Below, piece after piece: positions 9,939 to 21,825 of a DNA stretch of 64,000 bases. The notes beneath the pieces are model-generated. The model was not told where the DNA came from and ran no database searches. It saw nothing but the letters and a program-made list of their open reading frames with translations. Made by a program: the position numbers and the translations under genes. Location of the stretch: assembly GCA_024703915.1 (NCBI GenBank), contig CP087969.1, positions 5,022,001 to 5,086,000 of the forward strand, written 5' to 3'. Source of the DNA: Massilia sp. H-1 (GTDB lineage Bacteria > Pseudomonadota > Gammaproteobacteria > Burkholderiales > Burkholderiaceae_D). Position 1 is the stretch's first letter; every line of letters begins with the position of its first letter.

Positions 9939-10431
9939 ATGACTCGACGTTATCTGGACATGAACCAGCACGATGCGCTCTATACCGTGGCGCGCCGCTT
10001 TCCCGGCGGGCTGGAAGTACTCATGAAGGACATCGGCATTTCCGTCAATGTCCTGCGCAACAAGCTGTCACCGACCATCGCTTCGCACTATCCCTCGTTC
10101 GAGGAAGTGTCCATCATCGTCGAACACTGCCACAAGGCCGAGCGTGCCCGACGCCCACATGCCGCTGCATGCCATGCTCGCCCGCCACGGCCTGGCCGCC
10201 TTTGTCGTACCGCATCCCGATCAGGCGGCGCGCGACGACTTGTCGCAAACCGTGTGCCGCGTCATGAGCGAAGTCGGCTCGGTGGCCGAAGCCGTGTCGG
10301 CCGCCTTGCTCGATGGCGTGGTCACCGTGGCCGAAGCGGATTTGATCGAGCGCGAATTTCACTCGGCGCTGTCGGCGCTGGGCGAATGGCGCGCCCGCCT
10401 GCGCATGAAGGCGGGCGTAGATCCGGACTGA
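9939..10431 (+). CDS. Phage CII-like regulatory protein
   Basis: About 164 residues of the phage regulatory CII (CP76) family. MNQHDALYTVARRFPGGLEV and MKDIGISVNVLRNKLSPTI form the DNA-binding half. The C-terminal half (VCRVMSEVGSVAEAVSAALL, EREFHSALSALGEWRARL) is the usual helical extension. The start could be 9939 or the ATG at 9960; both are plausible. One break near 10143. No phage genes are near, so this looks like a domesticated chromosomal regulator. It is divergent from the DUF2491 operon and may control it. Confidence 0.83.
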
Positions 10432-10848
10432 TCAGCGGGTTTGCGGCTTGCGCTCCGGCGCCGGACGCAGCGACTTGAGGAACAGGCCGAGGCCGCCGAA
10501 GGCCAGCGTCACGATGCAGATCAGCTCGAAGGCCGACATGGTACGCAGATTCATGCTCACCGACGAGATCACGCCGAACACGAGTGCGGCGAAGGAGCCG
10601 ATCCCGATCAGCCAGCCCAGGTAGTTCTTGGCGTTGTAAAACACCATGCCGATGCCGATGATGAGTGGAATCATGATCATGCCGCCCGTGACGCCATAGC
10701 CGCCGCCGATGCCGAACAGGCGCGAGCCGAGTCCGAAACTGGAACTGACGACGATGCCGTTGAGCAGCAGGTAAAATCCGCCGCACATCATGATGAGGCC
10801 GAGGAAAAACTGCCCGCTGCCTCCGCTGGTACCGCCTGCTCCGTTCAT
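10432..10848 (-). CDS. Polytopic membrane protein, unknown function
   Basis: 138 residues starting MNGAGGTSGGSGQFFLG at 10848 after AAAGGGATTTCC. Four hydrophobic segments: FFLGLIMMCGGFYLLLNG, GVTGGMIMIPLIIGIGMVFY, GWLIGIGSFAALVFGVIS and AFELICIVTLAFGGLGLFL. The tail is basic (APERKPQTR). The reading frame is unbroken. It abuts the CII-like gene tail to tail with no gap. Confidence 0.8.
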   Translation of the reverse strand: MNGAGGTSGGSGQFFLGLIMMCGGFYLLLNGIVVSSSFGLGSRLFGIGGGYGVTGGMIMIPLIIGIGMVFYNAKNYLGWLIGIGSFAALVFGVISSVSMNLRTMSAFELICIVTLAFGGLGLFLKSLRPAPERKPQTR

Positions 10849-10905
10849 GGAAATCCCTTTCTGATTCATTGATGCCGACATTTTAGCAAACAATATTATT
10901 AGTAA

Positions 10906-10922
10906 TGCATCATTTTGATGCA
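10906..10922. promoter_or_regulatory. Palindrome between divergent genes
   Basis: TGCATCA at 10906-10912, a TTT centre and TGATGCA at 10916-10922 form a perfect 7-3-7 palindrome in a short A/T-rich gap between the divergent membrane-protein and nuclease genes. It could be an operator. It overlaps the ATG at 10918, which makes the later TTG at 10939 a possible true start of the nuclease. Confidence 0.4.
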
Positions 10923-11719
10923 GCAGACGAAGAGTAAAGCTTTGACCTATCCAGTACCACGGTTATTTTTCCGGCGCATTACCGCGCTGGTGTTTTTCGC
11001 AGCATGCAGTGTGGCCGAGGCGAAGTTCATGCCTTCCGTGCCGCAGCGGGACTTCACCGAATGCAAGCAGTTCTTCATGCCGGCGGCAAGGTGCCGGTGT
11101 TCCAGTCGCGTCCGCCCGCCAAGGCGCGCCCGCTCTGTTACGACGCCTTCGCCGTCCTGCATTCGGGCGCGACCAAGACGCCGCTGTATGTGGCCGAGCG
11201 CATCAACCGGGCCTAGCCTGCTCGAGGCGGCCGGTGAGAAACGCAGCAATCACTTCTTTGCCGACGCCCGCCTGCCGCAGTCGGAGCGGGCCGCGCTCGA
11301 CGACTACAAGGGCAGCGGCTACGCGCGCGGGCACATGGCGCCAAGCCGCCAACATGGGCAGCGCCGAAGCGATGGCGCAGAGTTTTTCGCTGGCGAACAT
11401 GGTGCCTCAGGCGCCGCGCAACAACTCCGGTCCGTGGGCGGGCATCGAGAAGGCGACCCGCAAGTACGTGATGCGGGCCAGCGGGGACGTGTATGTGATC
11501 ACCGGCCCCGTGTTCGACGATTCGGGCGAAGCGATCGGGCCGGGGCGGGTGCGGGTGCCGCGCTATCTGTTCAAGCTGGTGTACGACCCGGCTTCCCAGC
11601 GCGCCTGGGCGCACTGGCTGGAAAACAGCGAGCAGGCGCGCACCGGGCGCCCGATCGACTACGAGGAGCTGGTCAAACGGACCGGCATCGAGTTCCTGCC
11701 GGGGCTGACCGTCAGATAG
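10918..11719 (+). CDS. Secreted DNA/RNA non-specific endonuclease (NUC1 family)
   Basis: About 265 residues. A signal peptide ([17 protein letters not shown]) directs it to the periplasm or outside. The nuclease domain shows [21 protein letters not shown], then [11 protein letters not shown] and [18 protein letters not shown]. The His of RGHMAP is the general base and the Asn of the NSGPW block helps bind magnesium; family members usually have DRGH, here [16 protein letters not shown] closes the core. Breaks lie near 11080, at 11214 and at 11342; the last two are GCCAGC-type scars. Likely role: nucleic-acid degradation for nutrition, or matrix turnover. Confidence 0.85.
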
Positions 11720-11726
11720 CGCCATG

Positions 11727-12375
11727 CTACCCAGGCGCGCACATAGTCCGGGGCCGCGACCGCGCAGGCGGGATCGGCCACCGGCGCTGCGCGCTGCACC
11801 CGGAACGGCAGCTCAGCCTAGCCCAGGCGGCAATGCCCATTTCCTCTTCCTCGTCCTTCGGTGGGCCGGTGCGCACCTTGCACGCCGCTTCATCGAGCGC
11901 GATGCGCATGATGGTGGTGGCGGCGAATTCCTTGTCGTTGCCGCGCCGCGCCTCGTGCTGGCGGCCGGGCGCGATCTTGTCCATGAAGACGTCCATCGTC
12001 GAACGCCGGTGCGCCTCGTCGTCCACTTTTTCGAAGCAACCGTAGATCATCGCCGAGCGGTAATTCATCGTGTGGTTGAAGGCGGTCCGGGCCAGTACCA
12101 GGCCGTCCAGATGCGTGATCGTCACGCAGGCCTGGGTCCCCTTGGCCAGCAGCTTGATCAGGCGCCCGCCGTTCGAACCGTGGATGTACAGATGCTCGCC
12201 TTCGCGCCAGCAGGCGGTCGGGATGCAGTGGGTGCCATGCGGCGTCGGCAAAGGCGACGTGGCACAGATAGGCGTCGTCGATGATCGCGTGCAGGGTCGC
12301 GCGTTGGTAGTCGGCGTTGTTGTCGGCGCCGCGGCGAATACGGGTGCGGTCGGTCGGGGGCAGTGGTGCGGTCAT
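11727..12375 (-). CDS. Pyridoxamine 5'-phosphate oxidase-family flavoprotein
   Basis: About 215 residues from an ATG at 12375. It reads [29 protein letters not shown], then [50 protein letters not shown] and [20 protein letters not shown]. This is the split-barrel FMN-binding fold of the pyridoxamine-oxidase-like group that pairs with MocR regulators. Breaks lie near 12243 and 11822; the second is a GCTAGGC scar and beyond it another frame supplies the last 30 or so residues, so the exact stop is uncertain. Divergent from a MocR gene that probably regulates it. Confidence 0.8.
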
Positions 12376-12419
12376 GGCGTTCCGTTCAAGTGAGTGAAGG
12401 CGTAATATAATCGCATCAC

Positions 12420-12440
12420 TGGCTCCAGCATAAGGTCCAG
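12420..12440. promoter_or_regulatory. Direct repeats, candidate MocR operator
   Basis: In the 91 bases between the divergent PNPOx-family and MocR genes, TGGCTCCAG at 12420-12428 and AGGTCCAG at 12433-12440 form imperfect direct repeats. A TATAAT-like hexamer lies at 12406-12411. MocR proteins of the PdxR type bind direct repeats in such divergent promoters, so these are good operator candidates. Confidence 0.45.
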
Positions 12441-12466
12441 AACAACACTAATTTATAGGGCCACGA

Positions 12467-13935
12467 ATGGACTACGCATTGCTCATCGACCGCTACGCGC
12501 AGCAACATGCGGCCGCCGCCTGGCCGCGCCAGCGCCTGCTGCACGCCTGCCTGCGCGAGGCGATTCGCAGCGGCGTGCTGGCCATCCGCACGCGCCTGCA
12601 GGCCAGCCGCGCGCTGGCGCAGGAGCTGGGCATGGCGCGCAACACGGTGCTGTACGCCTACGACCAGCTGGCCACCGAAGGCTTCGTTCTGCCCGATCGG
12701 CGCGGCACGGTCGTGGCTTCGCTGGCGCCAGTCGGCGGCGAGCGGCGCACGCCGGCTGCCATGCCGCCGCCGCTGTCGCGCCGGGCCGGGGCGCTGCATG
12801 CGATGCGCGCGCCCGAACTGTCCACCGCCGGTTTTGCGCCCGGCGTTCCCTCGCTGGCCGATTTTCCGCTGGCCGTGTGGCGCCGCCTGCTCGACCGCGC
12901 CCTGCGCGAGGGCGGCGCGGCGGGCCTGGGCTAGGCGACCCGGCCGGCGAAAGCGAGCCTGCGCGAAGCGATCATGCTTACCACTTGCGCGCCGCGCGCG
13001 GCGCCGACTGCGACGCGGGCCAGGTTTTCATCACCGCCTAGGCACCCAGTCCAGCCTGGACCTGTGCGCGCGCGCCCTGGCCGACGCGGGCGACAAGGTC
13101 TGGATCGAAAACCCGGGTTACAGCGGGGCGCTGGCCGCGTTTCGCGGAGCCCAGCTCAAACCGGTCGGCATTCCGACCGACGGGCAGGGCATCCATCCTT
13201 CGGCCGCCGACTGGCGCCTGCACCGTCCGCGCCTGATCTACACCACGCCGTCGCACCAGTATCCGACCGGGAGCATCCTCAGCCTGGAGCGGCGCCTGGC
13301 GCTGATCGCCCGCGCGCGCAAGCGGGCGCCCTGATCATCGAGGACGACTACGACAGCGAATTTCGCCACGACGGCCCGCCGCTGCTTACCATGCAGGGGC
13401 TGGAAGCCGATGCGCCTGTGGTCTACCTGGGCACCTTCAGTAAGACCATGTTCCCGGCGCTGCGGATCGGTTTCGTGGTGGTGCCGCGCGCTGGCCGAGC
13501 AGGTCGGGGGCGCTGCTGCTGCGTTCGTCCCATGCGGGGCGCGGCGCCGAACAGCTGGCGCTGGCCGCGTTTCTGCGCGACGGCCAGTTCGCGCTGCACC
13601 TGCGGCGCATGCGCCGTCTGTACCGCCAGCGGCGCGACGCGCTGGTGGCCGCGCTGGAACTGCACCTGGGCGAGGTGGGCAGCGTGCACGGCGGCTCGGC
13701 CGGTATGCACCTGGCATTCCAGCTGCACGACGCGCGCCAGGACGACAAGCTGCTGGCCGAACTGGCCCTGCGCGCCGGGATCGTGGCGCCCGCGCTCAGC
13801 GCCCACGCGACCGGTGCGCGCGCCAATGGCTGGAACGGCTTCCTGCTCGGCTACGCGCAAGTGCCCGCGCAGGAGATGGATGCCCTGGTCAGGCGCCTGG
13901 CCGCCGCCTGGGCGACGGCGCCCAAAACACGCTAG
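12467..13935 (+). CDS. MocR-family (GntR-aminotransferase) regulator, PdxR-like
   Basis: About 485 residues. The N-terminal winged helix reads LREAIRSGVLAI, RLQASRALAQELGMARNTV and YDQLATEGFVLPDRRGTVV. The C-terminal fold-type-I aminotransferase domain carries GTQSSLDLCARALADAG, WIENPGYSGAL, YTTPSHQYPTG, IIEDDYDSEFRHDG and the PLP-lysine block GTFSKTMFPALRIGF. Such proteins sense pyridoxal phosphate and its derivatives. Breaks near 12934, 12977, 13038, 13325 and 13490-13560. At 13038 ITAGTQSS is recovered by restoring GCCGGC. It is divergent from the PNPOx-family gene. Confidence 0.88.
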
Positions 13936-14065
13936 GCGATTGCACGGCAGCCAAGCGACCAATTCGGGCCGCCTGCGTTGGCTTCACGCGACGCGAGCCG
14001 GTCTTTCTTCGCTGGCAGCCTCCAAATGGTCTCGGTGTTGATATAATGAAAATATTGTAAATATA

Positions 14066-14239
14066 TTAGTCGATGCCCCTGACACGTTTTTTCTTTTTCT
14101 CCGGGACCGACTGCTCCTGGTCCGGCTTGATGGCTAAGCGGTGGAGCAAGCGGCAAGGGGAAACCGACAAAAACCAGGATAAAAAGACCGGCAGCAGCAG
14201 GTAAAAGAGTGGTCTTTTCCAGTTGAGTTTGCGTTTCAT
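14066..14239 (-). CDS. Possible small membrane protein in a 357-base gap
   Basis: Weak candidate in the gap between the MocR gene and the DUF2262-like gene (13936-14292). It reads MKRKLNWKRPLFYLLLPVF, then LSWFLSVSPCRLLHRL and a basic tail. One hydrophobic helix, 57 residues, no clear ribosome site. A GCTAAGC scar-like word at 14132 may shift its frame. The rest of the gap is A/T-rich around 14040-14070 and contains TATAAT at 14042-14047, which reads like a plus-strand promoter. Nothing else is supported there. Confidence 0.3.
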   Translation of the reverse strand: MKRKLNWKRPLFYLLLPVFLSWFLSVSPCRLLHRLAIKPDQEQSVPEKKKKRVRGID

Positions 14240-14292
14240 CATAGGCAACAGATGCAGCCATGGAGCCGTTATTCAAGTTGCAAGGAATCAAA

Positions 14293-14818
14293 ATGCTGAA
14301 CCGCTTCAAACAACTGATCAATTTATCCCTGACCGACGAGCCGCGCGAGGCGGTCGATCATCCCATCCTGGGCCGCCTGGCGCCGCTCGGCGAAGACCAG
14401 TCGACCCTGGTCGGGCTGGCGCCGCACGGCGCGCGCACGGTGACCCTGCGGGTCGCGGCCGACGACAGCGAGCTGGGCGCGGCGCTGGAGCTGGCCACCT
14501 CGGCCGTGCAGTCGCTGCTGGTGCTCGACGCCAAGGCGCGCAAGCTGGTGTCGGACGCCAGCCTGAAAAGCTATAACGACGAATGGCGCTTCGGTACCTC
14601 GCTGATGGCCGACGGCTCGGCGCGCGGATTCGAAAAGCCTAGCCCTGTCGGAAGAAGAATTCTGCGCCCAGCTGCAGCTCGAAGCGGTCGAGGCCAATGG
14701 CGCCGCATGCCTGACGTTCTCGTACACCGATGGCGGTCTGTTCTGGGGCCACAGCCATTACGTGTCCGCGTTCGACGGTCTGGCGATGCAGGACGTGAAC
14801 GTGTCGATGCTCGGTTAA
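14293..14818 (+). CDS. DUF2262-like protein, unknown function
   Basis: About 174 residues, cytosolic. The start MLNRFKQLINLSLTDEP at 14293 follows AAGGAATC. The first part, HPILGRLAPLGEDQSTLVG and VTLRVAADDSELGAA, with a helical SAVQSLLVLDAKARKLVSD, resembles the DUF2262/DUF6985 type. After a break at 14639 (a GCCTAGC scar) another frame gives LSEEEFCAQLQLEAVEANG and LTFSYTDGGLFWGHSHYVSA, the expected C-terminal half. Its stop TAA shares bases with the stop of the convergent kinase gene. Confidence 0.7.
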
Positions 14819-16248
14819 ACGGGCGCCGCCACGCAGGGCAGGGCAATGGTCACGCACAGGCCGCCCGCCTCGCGGTTGGCCGCGTCGATGCGCCCGCCAT
14901 GGGCCTGCACCACGCGGCGCGCGATCGCCAGCCCGAGACCGTGGCCGTCGATATTGCTGGCGCCGGGGCTGGCCCGGTAGAAGGGCTGGAAGATCGTTTC
15001 CAGCTCGGCCTGGGCCACGCCGGGGCCGTCGTCGATCACGCGCAGCAGCACTTCGCTGCCTGCCGCTTCCACCATGATTTCCACGCCGCCGCCGTCCGTG
15101 CTGTGCTTGACCGCGTTGCGCACCACGTTTTCTATTGCGCGCCACAGCAGGTCGGGCGCGCCGCGCACCAGTACCGGGGCGGCGCCGCTGACGGCCACGT
15201 GGCGGTTCTGGTGTTCGGCCTCGAAAACGGGCATCGGCGGCGATCTCGTCGACCAGGTCCATGATGGCGATGTCTTCGCTTTGCGGCAGTGCAGGGGCCG
15301 CATCGAGGCGCGCCAGCGTGAGCAGCTCGCCCACCAGTTTGTCCATGCGCACGCTTTCGCGCTCGATCCGTTCCAGCGAGGCGGCCATGTTGGCTTAGGC
15401 TGCTGGTGCGCCAGTCCGATGGCCGCCTGCAGGCGCGCCAGCGGCGAGCGCAGTTCGTGCGAAACGTCGTGCAGCAGGCGGCGCTGGTTGTCCATCAGCG
15501 CGCGCAGCTCGCCGCTCATGCGGTCGAAATCGCGTCCCAGCTCGGCCAGTTCGTCGCCCCGACCCTTGCTTAAGCCTGGCTGAAACGCGGCGCCAGGTCA
15601 TCGGCTGGCCGCGGCTTCGAAGGCGGTGCGCAGGGCCCGGATCGGGCGCTGGAAGCGCCACGCCAGCAAGGCCGCGAACATCAGGCTGGCCAGCACGCCC
15701 ACCACGATGCTGATGTAAGGGATGCGCGGTCCCGGCCGTCCGTGCTTAGCCACCGCCGCCACCGTCCGGGGGCGGCCCCATCGGGCGCGCGCCGAAGCCG
15801 GGCGGCGGGCCGCGCAGGGCACCCTCCTGGTCGGTGCGGCGCACGAAGGCGGTGTAGTGGCGGCCGTCGGGCGCGGTCAGGCGCCGCACGGCATTGTCGC
15901 CATCGGCGTCCGGTGAGCAGCGGGCGGGCCGCCGCGCGGACCTCGTCGCTGACGATGCGTCCCAGCAGTTCATGGCCGTCGGCGTCGATCACGAACAGGG
16001 TACTGGAGGTGGCGCGCGCGGCCAGTTCGCGCAGCAGCCGGCAGGCCGCCGAACTTGAGCGCGACCTCGGCCCCGTCGACAATCGTCACGGCCGACGGGC
16101 GGGTGTCGATCAGGGCGCGCGGGGCGCTGTCCTGGTGCGACAGCTCGCGCGTCTGGTTCCACAGCCAGAAGGTGGCGCCCACGCCGACCGTGGCGGCCAC
16201 CTGGGCCAGCAGGATCGCGAAGAAGAATTTCCAGAACAGGCGGCCCAT
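14815..16248 (-). CDS. CpxA-like membrane sensor histidine kinase
   Basis: About 475 residues. It has an N-terminal membrane helix (LFWKFFFAILLAQVAATVGVG), a periplasmic sensor region rich in Pro and Gly (GPPPGFGARPMGPPPDGGG), a second helix (YISIVVGVLASLMFAALLAW), HAMP, and then the kinase core: H-box RLLHDVSHELRSPLARLQ, N-box AIENVVRNAVKHS, DDGPGVAQ, IFQPFYRA and GHGLGLAIARRVV. At least seven breaks (near 16040, 15915, 15748, 15600, 15571, 15396 and 15238). It starts 2 bases after the stop of the regulator gene. The divergent Spy/CpxP-like gene and the TTTAC repeats support a Cpx-type envelope-stress role. Confidence 0.87.
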
Positions 16249-16250
16249 GG

Positions 16251-16940
16251 CTACTCGCTGACCAGCTGGTAGCCGAGCCGGTACACGGTTTGCAGGCAGG
16301 AGCGGCCGTCGGCGAAGCCGCCCAGCTTCTGGCGCAGGCTGCTCATGTGGACGTCGATATTGCGGTCGAAGCGGGCCATGGGCCTAAGCCCAGGCCTTGT
16401 TCGGACAGCTCATTCTTGCTGACCGGGCGGCTAGGCATTGCGCGCCAAAATATCGAGCAGATTGAATTCGGTGCTGGTCAGGGCCAGCGGGGCGCCGTCC
16501 CAGAAGGCGCGCCGCTGGGCCGCGATGATGGTCAGCTTGCCGACCGTGAGCGGGGCCAGGCTGGCGGCGTCGTCCGGCGGCGGGTTGGTGCGGCGCAGGA
16601 TGGCGCGGATGCGGGCCGTCAGTTCGCGCGGCGTGCAGGGCTTGGTCACGTAATCGTCCGCGCCCAGTTCCAGGCCGAGGATGCGGTCGGTGTCGTCGCC
16701 GCGCCCGGTGAGCATCAGGACCGGCATGCGGCTTTTTCGCGGATCTTGCGCAGGGTGTCGATGCCGTTCATGCGCGGCATCATGACGTCCAGGATGGCGA
16801 TCGCGTAGTTGCCGCTCAGGGCTTCGCGCGCCTTGCTGGCCGTCGTGCGCGCAGCCCACGGCAAAGCCTTCCTGCGCCAGGTATTCCCGGAACATGGCGA
16901 CCAGTTCGACATCGTCGTCTATCAGCAGTACATGACTCAT
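16251..16940 (-). CDS. CpxR-like OmpR-family response regulator
   Basis: About 228 residues. The receiver starts MSHVLLIDDDVELVAMFREYL. Across two breaks it supplies ILDVMMPRMNGIDTLRKI (phospho-Asp in LDVMMP), MLTGRGDDTDRILGLELGAD and DYVTKPCTPREL. The winged helix has LTVGKLTIIAAQRR, LTSTEFNLLDILARN and, beyond scars at 16432 and 16384, ARFDRNIDVHMSSLRQKLG with YRLGYQLVSE. Indels lie near 16845 and 16733. It is followed closely by the kinase gene and is divergent from the Spy-like gene, with two CpxR-like repeats between, so autoregulation is likely. Confidence 0.9.
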
Positions 16941-16993
16941 GCGGCCATCATAGCAAAGGCTTAGGCCCCGGCCAAGTGCGCCGGAATGCGCTC

Positions 16994-17029
16994 TTTACCC
17001 GCTTTTACATTGTCCTTACCGCGCTTTAC
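16994..17029. promoter_or_regulatory. Tandem CpxR-like boxes
   Basis: TTTAC-CCGCT-TTTAC at 16994-17008, then CTTAC-CGCGC-TTTAC at 17015-17029, exactly 21 bases (two helical turns) apart. On the other strand these read GTAAA-N5-GTAAA and GTAAA-N5-GTAAG, the known CpxR consensus form. They lie between the divergent regulator/kinase operon and the Spy-like gene. One further single box of each type occurs at 33677 and 35177. Confidence 0.75.
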
Positions 17030-17075
17030 ACCGGCCCGCCCGAAGATGGCGTCTTCCCACTTCACTGGAGCGAAC

Positions 17076-17525
17076 ATGAAACTACTTCCCTGCGCGGTAC
17101 TGGCCCTGAGCTGCATCGGCGTGGCCGCCAGCAGTCCGGCCCTGTCGGGCGAGAACGCGATGCCGGACCAGATGGGCATGCGCGTCGGCGCGCTACCCGG
17201 CCCCCATGGCCGCGACCACGAGCTGGCCCTGAGCGAAGCGCAGGAGCAGAAGGCGTTCGCGCTGCGGCACGCGCTGGCACCGCTGCGCTTCGAACAGACG
17301 GCGGCGCTGCGCAAGGCCAGCGACGCCCTGCGCGAGATGGCCGACTCCGGCCAGTTCGACGAAGCGAAGGCGGCGGCCTGGAGCCAGGCCATCGGCAAGG
17401 CCTCGGCCGCGCTGGCGCTGGGCCAGGCCCGGGCCGACGCCCAGTTCGTCGCGCTGCTCACGCCCGAACAGCGCGCCCGCCATCTGGGCGACGGTCCCCG
17501 TGGACCGAACCGCCCGCGTCAATAA
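17076..17525 (+). CDS. Spy/CpxP-family periplasmic protein
   Basis: 149 residues, reading frame intact. A signal peptide (MKLLPCAVLALSCIGVAASS) is followed by a helical domain with LSEAQEQKAFALRHALAPLR, LREMADSGQFDEAKAAAWSQ and the family signature LTPEQRARHL (LTxxQ). Such proteins are small periplasmic chaperones; CpxP also damps CpxA. GGAGCGAAC precedes the ATG. It is the first gene of a likely two-gene operon with the dioxygenase-like gene and carries the tandem CpxR-like boxes upstream. Confidence 0.85.
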   Translation: MKLLPCAVLALSCIGVAASSPALSGENAMPDQMGMRVGALPGPHGRDHELALSEAQEQKAFALRHALAPLRFEQTAALRKASDALREMADSGQFDEAKAAAWSQAIGKASAALALGQARADAQFVALLTPEQRARHLGDGPRGPNRPRQ

Positions 17526-17545
17526 TCTGTCACCAGGAGAGCGCG

Positions 17546-18376
17546 ATGTCCCATCTTGACCACAGTCTGGCGAACGATATCGCCACCATGCTCGATATGA
17601 GCGCCAGCTTGGCTGCCAGTCCTTGCGCTGGCTGTTTGCTGTAGCGCGGCCGCCGTGCCGCTGGTAGAGCTGCGGCGCCGCGCGCCGTGACCACGGACGA
17701 CAGCGCGTCCGGTGCGTCGGGCGCGGCCTGCACCCTGATTCCGGCGGAGACGGCGGGGCCGTATCCCGCCGACGGCAGCAATGCCAATGTCAGCGGGGTG
17801 GCCAACGCGCTGATCCTGGCTTAAGCATCGTGCGCAGCGACATCCGCGCCAGCGTGGCTAAGCGCCAGCGGGGTGGCGGCCGGGGTGCCTTTGATCATCC
17901 GCCTGCAGCTGGTCAATGTGAATGCGCTGTGCGCCGGGCTGGCTGGCGCCGCCGTCTACCTGTGGCATTGCGACCGCGATGGCAATTACTCGATGTATTC
18001 GAGCAGCGTGGCTAATGAAAACTACCTGCGCGGCGTGCAGGAGTCGGACAGCACGGGACTGGTCACCTTCAATACGATCTTCCCCGGCTGCTACGCGGGC
18101 TGCATGCCGCACGTGCATTTCGAGGTTTATCCCAGCCTGGCCAGGGCGACGCAGGCGTCGAACCGGCTGCGCACCTCGCAGTTCGGCTTCCCCACGGCGA
18201 CCCTGAACGAAGCCTACAGCGCCAGCGGCTACGCCACCAGCGTGCGCAACCTGGCCGGGATCAGTTATGCGACCGACAATGTGTTCAGCGACGGCACCTC
18301 GCTGCAGATCGCCAGCATGAGCGGCAGCGCCGCGCTCAGCTACACGGCCAGCCTGACGGTCGGCCTGGCCGTGTGA
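17546..18376 (+). CDS. Secreted intradiol ring-cleavage dioxygenase-like protein (copy 1)
   Basis: About 270 residues. The N-terminus is broken between 17600 and 17680 but other frames give LGCQSLRWLFAVA and CGAA, a Tat- or lipoprotein-type leader like that of the second copy at 33765. The body has TLIPAETAGPYPADGSN, VYLWHCDRDGNYSMYSS, ENYLRGVQESDSTGLVTFNT and FPGCYAGCMPHVHFEVY, with the Tyr/His iron-ligand positions of intradiol dioxygenases (YPAD, GNYSMY, PHVHF). Breaks at 17821 and 17862 are recurrent scars. CAGGAGAGCG lies before the ATG, 20 bases after the Spy-like stop. The substrate is unknown, and it may not act on catechols. Confidence 0.83.
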
Positions 18377-18494
18377 TTTTTGCTCCTCAGTAAAATTCCT
18401 TGTTGTCAGGATGTCTTTTGTAAGAAATATCCTACATAAAGTGAAGGGAAAGCAGGGATAATGTGAAATAACTTTCCAAGTCGCAAGCGGCACC

Positions 18495-21812
<3,318 letters not shown>

Positions 21813-21825
21813 GGCGAACGCGCCG

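Noticed and set aside
9939-10431. Prophage remnant because of the CII-like gene
   Set aside because: No integrase, structural or lysis genes and no att-like repeats nearby; the base composition matches the neighbours.
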